From NCBI RefSeq assembly GCF_004114975.1, contig NZ_CP030051.1, forward strand, positions 620,001-684,000: DNA of 64,000 nt. Reading direction: 5' to 3'. Of this stretch, positions 27,907-35,199 are shown in pieces. A program made the translations under genes and the position numbers. The DNA is from Bradyrhizobium guangdongense. GTDB taxonomy: Bacteria; Pseudomonadota; Alphaproteobacteria; Rhizobiales; Xanthobacteraceae. Position 1 is the first letter of the stretch. Each line of letters starts with the position of its first letter. The notes under the pieces were generated by a model. That model was not told the DNA's origin. It did no database searches and was given only the letters and a program-made list of their open reading frames with translations.

Positions 27907-29244
27907 TCACGCCCCCGCCATCACCCCGTCCCGCTCCCCGCCCGCCGCCAGGTCCACGCCCGGTGGCACCGGCATCGGCACCGTCACGTAGCTCTTCGGC
28001 ATGTTCACCGGCCGATAGGCCGCATCCACCGCCATCCGCTTCAGCACGCTCTCATGCACATGCGCGCCTTCGGGAATGACGCGCGGCTCGCAATCGGGGA
28101 TGTAGAAACCCGCGACCACCTTCCGCTCCGGCCATTCCTTGTAGGTCGCGCTCTTCGGCAGAAATTCCAGCACGCGCCAGGCCGCGCTCATGGAATCGTG
28201 CAGGCGCGCCGCCTCGCCAGTGTAGGCGGGCCCGACATATTTGAATGGCGAGTTCTTGCGCGGGATGCCCCAGGCGAGCTGGTTCACGGTCGCCGGGTTG
28301 AAGTTCAGCCCCGCCTTCGTCGCCTCCTCGATCATCCAGATCAGCGGCCATTTCGATTCCGCGCTCTCGACCTCCGGATAGCCGCCGCCGACGTCGCAAT
28401 GCACGCCGGCGAACCACACCTGCAGGATGTCCTGCGGTACCTTCTTCTCGTCAGGCACGTAACGGTGGCTCCAGTACTCCTGCGGCTCCTCGTATTGTTT
28501 CAGGCGGAACATGCAGCGCCGCTCGTCGATCGCGATCGCCTGGCGGAAGATGGCGACGCTCGGGTTGCGCAGCGTGAAAGCGAGCTCCTCCAGGCTGAAG
28601 ACCAGGAAAAAAACGTCGCGCCGCGGCACGATCACGCTCGCCACGGTGTCCCAGACGCCGATGAAGTGGATGGTCGGCCAGCGCGTCGAGGTGATGCGCG
28701 CGAACTGCGCGGCGAGGTCGAAGGCGTCCTTCGGCAGCGGCCCCTGCTCGTCGACCGCGATGTCCTTGAGGTCCTCGACGTCGTTGCCGTGCCCGGTCCC
28801 GGAATATTGCTTGTAGGCGACGAGCCCCGAGCCTGCGAGGTTCGCCTGCTCCGGCGAGATCAGCCCGACCTTGTGGATCAGCCCCGCCAGCACGCGCACC
28901 GTGTAGGCGCCGCGCGAAAAGCCGAACAGATAGATCCTGTCGCCCGGTGCGTAATGCTCGACCAGGAAGCAATAGGCCGACAGCGTGTTGTCATCGAGCC
29001 CGTAGCCGGTGGCGAGCCCCAGCACCAGCTTGATGTTGGCCTTCCACCTGTTCCAGGTCGACGGCTCCGTCACCGTGCCGACCCCGGGATCGTAAAACAC
29101 CATCTGCCGCGGCGACGTCTTCTCGGTCTTGCGCAGGCAGCGATAGAGCTTCAGGACGTTGGAGATGTTCTCCGAAATCTCGTTGCCGGTGCCGTCACAG
29201 CAGATGACGAGATTCTTGGACGTGGGGTTGGCCGAGTGCTCCAT
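27907..29244 (-). CDS. DUF2235 alpha/beta-hydrolase (Tle1-like)
   Basis: This 445-residue protein is of the DUF2235 family. It begins with the typical LVICCDGTGNE motif and has the lipase-type nucleophile elbow GFSRGAYTVR (Ser about residue 106). HFIGVWDTVAS and FAGVHCDVGGGY are further family blocks containing the likely acid and His. Some members are type VI secretion phospholipase effectors (Tle1), but no VgrG, PAAR or immunity gene is adjacent, so a cytoplasmic hydrolase is equally possible. It borders the low-GC island that starts just after its 5' end. Confidence 0.82.
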   Translation of the reverse strand: MEHSANPTSKNLVICCDGTGNEISENISNVLKLYRCLRKTEKTSPRQMVFYDPGVGTVTEPSTWNRWKANIKLVLGLATGYGLDDNTLSAYCFLVEHYAPGDRIYLFGFSRGAYTVRVLAGLIHKVGLISPEQANLAGSGLVAYKQYSGTGHGNDVEDLKDIAVDEQGPLPKDAFDLAAQFARITSTRWPTIHFIGVWDTVASVIVPRRDVFFLVFSLEELAFTLRNPSVAIFRQAIAIDERRCMFRLKQYEEPQEYWSHRYVPDEKKVPQDILQVWFAGVHCDVGGGYPEVESAESKWPLIWMIEEATKAGLNFNPATVNQLAWGIPRKNSPFKYVGPAYTGEAARLHDSMSAAWRVLEFLPKSATYKEWPERKVVAGFYIPDCEPRVIPEGAHVHESVLKRMAVDAAYRPVNMPKSYVTVPMPVPPGVDLAAGGERDGVMAGA

Positions 29245-29348
29245 GGGATGCGCCTCCGGGTGATGCTACCGGGGCGAGTATAGCGGAATTGGAGCAGTAA
29301 TTTCCATGTGCAGCCGACAAAATGCCGAGTAGTTATTACAACAGCTTT

Positions 29349-31865
29349 TTACGTCCCAACAGCGACCTTTGGCTTAATGCCGACACGGACACTTATTTCA
29401 GCATAAACCTCTTCAATTCCTGGCATCTCCACAGTTGCCACTACTGCATAAGGAATTGTTTCGTCTAGCTCATCAGGTTCTCGTTGAACGACGAGTGACA
29501 GAACACCATTCTCGTTTACCACGCCGGCCTTCACACCCGTCCAGCGCCTGTGAATGACTGTCCCACGATGAGATTGGTTCACGTCCGGTTGGTCTTTTGC
29601 CGCCGCAACTCCCAGAATTTGCAGGTCGACCGGATCAAGAAGCTTCAATCTTGCCCCTCGATATTTAGCCGCACCGATTCTAGGTGGAGCAAACCAACTA
29701 ACTGTCGCCGCGATCTCGTGAGGCTGCGCCTTGCCTGAGATCGCTTGAGGCAATGGGATCGAAAATACGTGTCCTTGGTCTCGCGCTAAGCTTCCAACAG
29801 CCCACAACGTAGCACGGTCAGCCGCACAATTTAGAGCCATGCCAGCTCTTATAGCGCCAAACCCAAGGTACCTTCGTACATTATCTTTTTGCCTGACATG
29901 CTTCTTTGGGTCCGCCGGACCAAGAATTTCAACTATTAGGTCTCGCGCACCAGTCCATTTCGCGCAATGAACGAGAAGGGCCTTAAGGAGTAGAGCGCGA
30001 TGCGAGCCGGAGATCGCGAGGAAGTCTTCATAGGTCGCTTCGAGAGCCTCATGCGCGCGAGCGGCAAGTCCCGTCGTCAACGCAGCGGCTACGCTCGTCC
30101 CAATTGTTCGGCTAGTAGCTCCCATATTCGGAGGAGCTGGCGGAACCGCAACGCGAATGCCTCCAAAAGAGATCGCGCCGATACCAAGAGGGGTGAGACG
30201 ATGGCCGCCGCCGGCTGGGGAGAGGCGGACGTGATGACGTCCGCCCTGCATCACAATATCCGGTTTGGTCGCGCCACCGTAACCAGGTCCGAGTGCGCTA
30301 GAGACATTGGGCAAGCCTGTGCTCGCCCAGACGTCAAAGATTGATGCAGGAAGCTGCGGAGGGACAGGGTGAGCATCCCCATGTAGGCCGCCGACCGTAA
30401 GTGCATTCATCGATTCGGCTGGCGAAAGTAATCGGCGGGCCATTATTGAAAGCCCGCTTGCGCGAAGAGCAGTCTTAGCCTTGTCGACGGCACCCAGAGC
30501 TTCAAAGGCTACCGTACCAATATTAGCGGTTTCTAGATCGCCGAATTGATTGCCAGCACTCACTATGAAAAGAACGCCATAGCGGAATGCCAAGTAGTCC
30601 AGGACCCGCGCCCATCCTGACATCCGGCTAGAAAATGGCTTATTTCTATCTCCCAACGATATATTCACAATGATGATGTCTGGCGCGGAAGGATTTTGAC
30701 CGTTCTTCATCCGAACGATTGCTTCATGGACTAGATCCGCAGGCAGTCGATTGGGAAATCTTTCATCGCTGCCCGGGGTCCCGGGCGCATACATCACGTT
30801 AACGAAGTGGATCTGGCGATCGAGAGGTGGCCAATCATTTGTGTTCAGATCTCCGTGCAAAGCCGCAGAGGCCATTGCAGTGCCGTGCATGCGTGGACCG
30901 ACCGCGAGGCCTTCCAAATTGAAGATGTCCTCGATAGTCAGGCGCCCTATGAGCAAGGGATGTGCCGCAAGCGGTACTGCGTCGAACACAGAAGCGATTG
31001 GAGAGCCTTGTGGGACGGCGCCAGTCTGTACTTGGACGCCCTCTTGCACATCAAACACGGTGCTTTGTGGGATACTCTGAGGGCGAATGTGAAGAATCGT
31101 CTCTTCCGCAACTAAGCCTGCGTCACCTAAGGCAATGATGCGGAGAAGCTCTTCTTGTGGCACCTGAACTAATAGCGCGTGATATCCAGCTCCTACTATA
31201 CGGGTGGAGGATATTATTTCTCCGTCAACTGCTTCAACCGCTCGACGGGCAGAGGCTTCAGCAGCTTCTCCGGCATTTCTAAACACCAATTCTATTTCAA
31301 GACGTACTCTTCCTTGAGCATCGGCATGCTCAAGTGCAATCACCGAGAGGTCCTCGGGAGTTACTCGATCCCGCGGTCCCCACGGTCGAATCGCGCGGAG
31401 TTGAACGAACAGCTGACGCCAGGGAGCGAAGCCCGAAGGTAATTTTTTATCGTCGAGCCAAATGCGCCATAATGAAAGCATTTCGCGCAAGGCTCGAGCG
31501 TCTGGAATGAGTAGATACAGAACCGGATTCTTGTCTTCTTCGTCCTCGAGCAAATCTTCCGCGCCAATGAATTCGAGGCCTGGGATGCGCGCGGCGGCGC
31601 GTGCAAAATTGTTTACATCGCCAGTTAATTCGAAGACGAGCAGACGTTCTGGGGCCATACCTTGAGGGTCGGCGCGCAGCTGCAGCGGATCGCGGTTCTG
31701 ATCAAACGCATCCTGTAGCCGTTGGAATTGACGTGCCGTGTCGCTGTCCCGCTGTTGCTTCAGCGTGAATTGCCGTGGTGACATGAATCTCGACTTGCCA
31801 CCTTGCCGTTTATCAGGCTCGGGTTCGTCTAACCTTAGAAGCGGGCGTTCTGGAATTTGTGCCAT
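29349..31865 (-). CDS. ietS: Subtilisin-like (S8) serine protease, IetS-like
   Basis: This 838-residue cytoplasmic S8 protease has no signal peptide. The triad is Asp 295 (SVFDAVPLAAHPLL), His 327 (MHGTAMAS) and Ser 591 (GTSVAAAL); the oxyanion Asn is Asn 439 (SAGNQ). A long N-terminal region of about 280 residues precedes the peptidase, and about 200 residues follow. The DxxPLxxHPLL and HGTAMAS motifs and pairing with an AAA ATPase match IetS, described on an Agrobacterium Ti plasmid as the toxic half of IetAS and later included among candidate anti-phage systems. It overlaps the ATPase gene by 53 bases. Base composition is far lower in GC than its neighbours (26 of 60 at 29401-29460). Confidence 0.82.
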   Translation of the reverse strand: MAQIPERPLLRLDEPEPDKRQGGKSRFMSPRQFTLKQQRDSDTARQFQRLQDAFDQNRDPLQLRADPQGMAPERLLVFELTGDVNNFARAAARIPGLEFIGAEDLLEDEEDKNPVLYLLIPDARALREMLSLWRIWLDDKKLPSGFAPWRQLFVQLRAIRPWGPRDRVTPEDLSVIALEHADAQGRVRLEIELVFRNAGEAAEASARRAVEAVDGEIISSTRIVGAGYHALLVQVPQEELLRIIALGDAGLVAEETILHIRPQSIPQSTVFDVQEGVQVQTGAVPQGSPIASVFDAVPLAAHPLLIGRLTIEDIFNLEGLAVGPRMHGTAMASAALHGDLNTNDWPPLDRQIHFVNVMYAPGTPGSDERFPNRLPADLVHEAIVRMKNGQNPSAPDIIIVNISLGDRNKPFSSRMSGWARVLDYLAFRYGVLFIVSAGNQFGDLETANIGTVAFEALGAVDKAKTALRASGLSIMARRLLSPAESMNALTVGGLHGDAHPVPPQLPASIFDVWASTGLPNVSSALGPGYGGATKPDIVMQGGRHHVRLSPAGGGHRLTPLGIGAISFGGIRVAVPPAPPNMGATSRTIGTSVAAALTTGLAARAHEALEATYEDFLAISGSHRALLLKALLVHCAKWTGARDLIVEILGPADPKKHVRQKDNVRRYLGFGAIRAGMALNCAADRATLWAVGSLARDQGHVFSIPLPQAISGKAQPHEIAATVSWFAPPRIGAAKYRGARLKLLDPVDLQILGVAAAKDQPDVNQSHRGTVIHRRWTGVKAGVVNENGVLSLVVQREPDELDETIPYAVVATVEMPGIEEVYAEISVRVGIKPKVAVGT

Positions 31866-32832
31866 CAGTATCCGGCTTTAATCGTGAGCTCCACAATTCC
31901 AACTCACTGGCAATGACTTGCTTAAATGATTCGCTGCCTTGCGCGAGTATATGGCGCCTGCGCACGTTTTGATAGAAGTCTAAAATCTCGGAATAGCTCG
32001 TAGGCTTCAATTTTTCAGCAATCAGCTTTGGAGAGAGGTCACGTCCCTCAGGTGCCGAAGCAAGGCATCGCTGTAGGAGCCGAGTCGACCGCGACAGGTC
32101 TGGTGCAGGCATATCAATGCGAAGCTGGAAGCGTCGCCATACGGCTCGATCTAGCAGTTCGGCATGATTGGTTGCCGCTACCGTAATGACGTAGCTTGGA
32201 AGTTGGTCAATCTGCATCAGAAGAAAGGAGACAACTCGCTTAATCTCTCCAGTCTCGTGGACGTCTCCGCGCTCTTTACCGATGGCGTCAAACTCATCGA
32301 AAAGCAAAACACATGGCGTCGTTCTTACATAGTCGAAGAGCCGAGAAAGTCTGGCGTTAGTCTCGCCGAGGTAAGCTCCTACGAGCGCGTCATATCTAAC
32401 TGTCAGGAGCGGAAGTGCGACGGCTTCGGCAATTGCTTCGGCCAATGATGACTTACCGTTTCCGGGGGGGCCGGCTAGCAAGATGCGGTGACGCGGTTGC
32501 CACCCTTGAGCGCGCAAGAGGTCTGCCCGATTTTGCTCCTCGATCAATTGCTGGGTGAGCCGCTCTGCGGGGAGCGAAAGGATTAGATCGCCTAAGCTTA
32601 GTCGAGGAGTCCGCTCGACTATGAAATCGCGGCCGCTCGATTGTGGTCGGGCCATCTGGTTGGATGTTGCAACGGGAACTGACTGCAACGCACGCTGCAA
32701 CCTATCCGCAAGGATGTGATGGCTTCTCGCGCGCTCCTCCGCGACGATCGCTTCGACCGTCGAGGTTACGGAGGAACGATCACCTGCTGCACCGGCACGT
32801 ACAAGGGAGACGAGAAGGTCGCTGCGAGCCAT
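31813..32832 (-). CDS. ietA: AAA family ATPase, IetA-like partner of the S8 protease
   Basis: This 339-residue AAA+ ATPase has Walker A GPPGNGKSS (121-129), Walker B VLLFDEFD (175-182), sensor 1 in AATNH (219-223) and arginine-finger candidates in VWRRF (233-234). The N-terminal 80 residues are helical and probably bind the partner. It lies upstream of and overlaps the S8 protease gene, so both are made together; in IetAS the ATPase is the antitoxin or control subunit. A minus-strand GATAAT (32867-32862) could be the -10 box. CACCT/AGGTG arms at 32841-32858 could form an operator or hairpin just before the start. The ribosome-binding site is weak. Confidence 0.82.
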   Translation of the reverse strand: MARSDLLVSLVRAGAAGDRSSVTSTVEAIVAEERARSHHILADRLQRALQSVPVATSNQMARPQSSGRDFIVERTPRLSLGDLILSLPAERLTQQLIEEQNRADLLRAQGWQPRHRILLAGPPGNGKSSLAEAIAEAVALPLLTVRYDALVGAYLGETNARLSRLFDYVRTTPCVLLFDEFDAIGKERGDVHETGEIKRVVSFLLMQIDQLPSYVITVAATNHAELLDRAVWRRFQLRIDMPAPDLSRSTRLLQRCLASAPEGRDLSPKLIAEKLKPTSYSEILDFYQNVRRRHILAQGSESFKQVIASELELWSSRLKPDTDGTNSRTPASKVRRTRA

Positions 32833-32940
32833 TCTGTGTGCACCTAAGTGTCGAGGTGAGCATTATCGACTGTAACACGCCATCCGAATAGTCGGGAGCG
32901 CCTTCGTTTTCGGCTCGAACTCTTGAGAACCCCCACAAAC

Positions 32941-32969
32941 AAAAACGGCCGGATCTTCCGATCCGGCCG
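32941..32969 (-). terminator. Intrinsic terminator downstream of rpmB
   Basis: On the minus strand a perfect 10-base stem (CGGCCGGATC / GATCCGGCCG, 32946-32969) with a GGAA tetraloop is followed by TTTTTG. It lies about 70 bases after the rpmB stop and upstream of the IetA-like gene, isolating the two. Confidence 0.9.
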
Positions 32970-33040
32970 CTCACGCAAAACTCTACTCGGCTAAGCCTAC
33001 GCCACGCGACGCAACCTAGCCCCCGCCCAACTCTAAAATC

Positions 33041-33346
33041 TCAGCTGGCCTTCTTGATCGGCGCGTCGCCGACCTTCTTCTCGATGGCGCGCTTCAGCTC
33101 GACGGCGCGAGGCGACAGGGTGTCGGTCTTGGCCTTCAGCAGATAGGCATCGAGGCCGCCATTGTGGTCGACGCTCTTCACCGCGTTGGTGGAGACGCGC
33201 AGGCGCACGTTGCGGCCCAGCGCTTCCGAGATGAAGGTCACGTTGACCAGGTTCGGCAGGAAGCGGCGCTTGGTCTTGATGTTGGAGTGGCTGACCTTGT
33301 GGCCGACGAGGGGGCCCTTGGCCGTCAGTTCGCAGCGGCGAGACAT
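33041..33346 (-). CDS. rpmB: 50S ribosomal protein L28
   Basis: L28 is a small basic protein of the large ribosomal subunit. The product is 101 residues, the long alphaproteobacterial form. It starts [20 protein letters not shown] and has the [13 protein letters not shown] core. ATG 33346 follows AAGGA; an upstream in-frame ATG adds nine residues not seen in L28. It has its own promoter (33440-33468) and terminator (32941-32969), so it is monocistronic. Confidence 0.97.
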   Translation of the reverse strand: MSRRCELTAKGPLVGHKVSHSNIKTKRRFLPNLVNVTFISEALGRNVRLRVSTNAVKSVDHNGGLDAYLLKAKTDTLSPRAVELKRAIEKKVGDAPIKKAS

Positions 33347-33439
33347 GGTAGAAATCCTTATCCTGTCCCCCAACGATTGCGGCCGCCATTCGGGGCGCCA
33401 CGGGGGCTAATTCTTTCGTCCTTGCAGGGAGCGGGCGGA

Positions 33440-33468
33440 CGTATAGGGGGTGAGGGGCGGGTAGTCAA
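33440..33468 (-). promoter_or_regulatory. Sigma-70-type promoter of rpmB
   Basis: The minus strand reads TTGACT (33468-33463), a 17-base spacer, then TATACG (33445-33440). The predicted start of transcription is near 33433, giving a leader of about 87 bases. Confidence 0.7.
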
Positions 33469-33513
33469 GGATTTGGGGTGGGGATCGTGTCCTGCAACAT
33501 GCCCCACGAGCGG

Positions 33514-33618
33514 TGTCATCGCCCGGCTTGACCGGGCGATCCAGTACTCCGAGCCAGCGCGGCTAGAGTCGTGAAGCTGCGGCGTACTGGATGCCCCGGT
33601 CAAGCCGGGGCATGACAG
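33514..33618. repeat. Dispersed inverted repeat, family C
   Basis: The left arm TGTCATCGCCCGGCTTGACC pairs with a right arm GGTCAAGCCGGGGCATGACA; GATCCAGTAC and GTACTGGATG form an inner pair. It is related to 15266-15352. Confidence 0.8.
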
Positions 33619-33831
33619 TGGAGTTGGTGGGGTATGACAGCGGAGTGGGTGGGGAGAGGTAAGGGACCCCGGACACCGCCCAATCACCAAAACGGCAATG
33701 TTTGAAACGCCTTACCATCACATAAAGGGCGCAATCGCCGCCGAAGAGTCCGGTGGAGTTCCCGCATCTTGCGCCCCTTTTGCATTGCCTGGCGCCGGAA
33801 CAGGCTTAAGTAACAACCACTCCTTTTCCTG

Positions 33832-34707
33832 ATGGATCGTCTCGTGCCCACCTCCCTCCTTCATCCGCCCCGGCTGCGATCGGCCGGCCGGCTGGCGCTG
33901 GCCGCCTTTGGCGGGCTGGTGCTGGTGTGGGGGGCGCATCCGGCCGCGGCGCAGGGCAAGCTCGAGGCGCAATATGAGGCGACGCTATCAGGGATTCCGG
34001 TCGGCCGCGGCGCCTGGAACATCGACATCCAGGACGAGGTGTTCTCGGCGGCGGCCTCCGGCGGCACCACCGGCATTTTAAAGTCCTTCGCGGGCGGGTC
34101 CGGCACCGGCGCCAGCCAGGGGCGCATCGTCAACGGCGCGCTGGTCGCGACCGCCTACCAGGCTTCCACCACCACCTCGAAGAAGACCGAAGAGATCCAC
34201 ATCACCCTCGACAAGGGCAATGTGAAGGAGTTCGGCATCATTCCGGAGCCGCCGGTCGACCCTGACCGCATCGTCGTCACCGACGCGCATCGCCGCGGCG
34301 TGTTCGATCCGATGACGGCCTCGCTGGTGCGCGTGCCCGGCAACGGCGATCCGCTCTCGCCGGAGGCCTGCCACGGCGGCGCGCCGATCTTCGACGGCCG
34401 CATGCGCTACGAGCTCAAGCTCGATTTCAAGCGCATGGAGACGGTGAAGGCCGAGAAGGGCTATCACGGCCCGGTCGTGGTCTGCGCGCTCTATTTCGTC
34501 CCCGTCGCCGGCTACATCCCCGACCGCCCCGTGATCAAATACCTCGCGGCCCAGCGCAACATCGAGATCGCGCTCGCGCCCGTCGCCGGCACGCGCATCC
34601 TGGTTCCCTTCTGGCTGAAAGTGCCGACGCCCCTGGGGCCGGCGATGCTGGAAGCCACCAGCTTCATCACCACAGCCCAGCCACCAAGGGTGGCGAAGAC
34701 GCAGTAG
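33832..34707 (+). CDS. DUF3108 domain exported protein
   Basis: This 291-residue protein has an N-terminal signal peptide (hydrophobic core around residues 20-36, probable cleavage after AAAQ). The body matches DUF3108: AQYEATLSGIPVGRGAWNIDI at the mature N-terminus, the GGTTGILKSFAGG region and DGRMRYELKLDF. The family is of unknown function and likely periplasmic, with a lipocalin-like beta pattern. Divergence from rpmB is a common arrangement in Bradyrhizobium relatives. Confidence 0.85.
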   Translation: MDRLVPTSLLHPPRLRSAGRLALAAFGGLVLVWGAHPAAAQGKLEAQYEATLSGIPVGRGAWNIDIQDEVFSAAASGGTTGILKSFAGGSGTGASQGRIVNGALVATAYQASTTTSKKTEEIHITLDKGNVKEFGIIPEPPVDPDRIVVTDAHRRGVFDPMTASLVRVPGNGDPLSPEACHGGAPIFDGRMRYELKLDFKRMETVKAEKGYHGPVVVCALYFVPVAGYIPDRPVIKYLAAQRNIEIALAPVAGTRILVPFWLKVPTPLGPAMLEATSFITTAQPPRVAKTQ

Positions 34708-34736
34708 GCTTAAGGCCGCGCGCCCGACCATCGGCC

Positions 34737-34780
34737 CTCATTCCGGGCTCGTCGCTTGCGCTCCGCCCCGGAATGACGAG
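34737..34780. repeat. Short palindromic repeat, family E
   Basis: CATTCCGGGCTCG pairs with the right arm CCGGAATG across a GC-rich centre. It resembles the longer copy at 40592-40694 and directly follows the DUF3108 gene, where it may act as a transcription stop. Confidence 0.65.
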
Positions 34781-34867
34781 GGGAGATACGTCGTAAGCGA
34801 TATCAACCACTTAGCTACTGTGCATGGGGTTGTTTCGGGAAATCGACGCCGGCTGCCCGCTTTCCGC

Positions 34868-35067
34868 GAATCCATTTGACTCCTCCTCGATTCTGATTCG
34901 ACTCCACGCCATCCCCAACTTAACGAAATCCGCCCAGGAAACGCCGCTTGTGCGACGGCCCAAAACTCCATCTAGTGCACACGCAAAACGAGTCCCGCGA
35001 CATGTTGCGTGAACGGAACGGGACTCCGAGGGGAGTCAGCGATTCGGCCGCGATTCGTTCTAGAGTC
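34868..35067. promoter_or_regulatory. Cluster of eleven GANTC (CcrM) sites, partly in helical phase
   Basis: GANTC sites start at 34868, 34878, 34889, 34895, 34900, 34990, 35022, 35033, 35041, 35052 and 35063. About one would be expected in 200 bases. Many neighbours are 10-11 bases apart, one helical turn. GGGACTCC and GGAGTC form a dyad at 35021-35037, and CGGAACGGGACTC (from 35014) can pair with GAGTCGTTCCG (35063-35073). In alphaproteobacteria GANTC is methylated by the cell-cycle methyltransferase CcrM. The block lies 130 bases before the helicase gene. Confidence 0.6.
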
Positions 35068-35199
35068 GTTCCGAAGCTTAAGGGGATGAGGAAAAGCGTC
35101 GCAAAGTGAGACAGTTGCGCGGGTGTCGAGCGGCTCGGCACCCCATCGCCCCAGATAGCACTGACATTCGCCCCATTAGCCATTACCTAATCACCAGAC

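Larger units (their letters stand above)
33347..33831. other. Divergent intergenic region rpmB / DUF3108
   Basis: This interval carries the rpmB promoter, one family-C repeat (33514-33618) and a G-rich stretch (33635-33660). No supported coding frame is seen. The promoter of the DUF3108 gene should lie near its right end; nothing convincing was identified. Confidence 0.5.
34708..35199. other. 490-base gene-free region upstream of the helicase
   Basis: It contains a short family-E repeat (34737-34780) and the GANTC-rich block (34868-35067). Short frames exist but none has a ribosome-binding site or family resemblance. No DnaA box (TTATNCACA) was seen. Confidence 0.6.

Noticed and set aside
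29245..29348. Attachment site or direct repeat bounding the low-GC island
   Set aside because: No matching direct repeat was found between this stretch and 32833-33040 by eye; a computed repeat search would be needed.
34824..35012. 62-residue frame in the gene-free region before the helicase
   Set aside because: No ribosome-binding site, no domain, and it spans most of the left GANTC cluster; judged non-coding.
34708..35199. Possible chromosomal replication origin
   Set aside because: GANTC clusters occur at alphaproteobacterial origins, but no DnaA box and no AT-rich unwinding region were seen, so only the GANTC cluster itself is reported.
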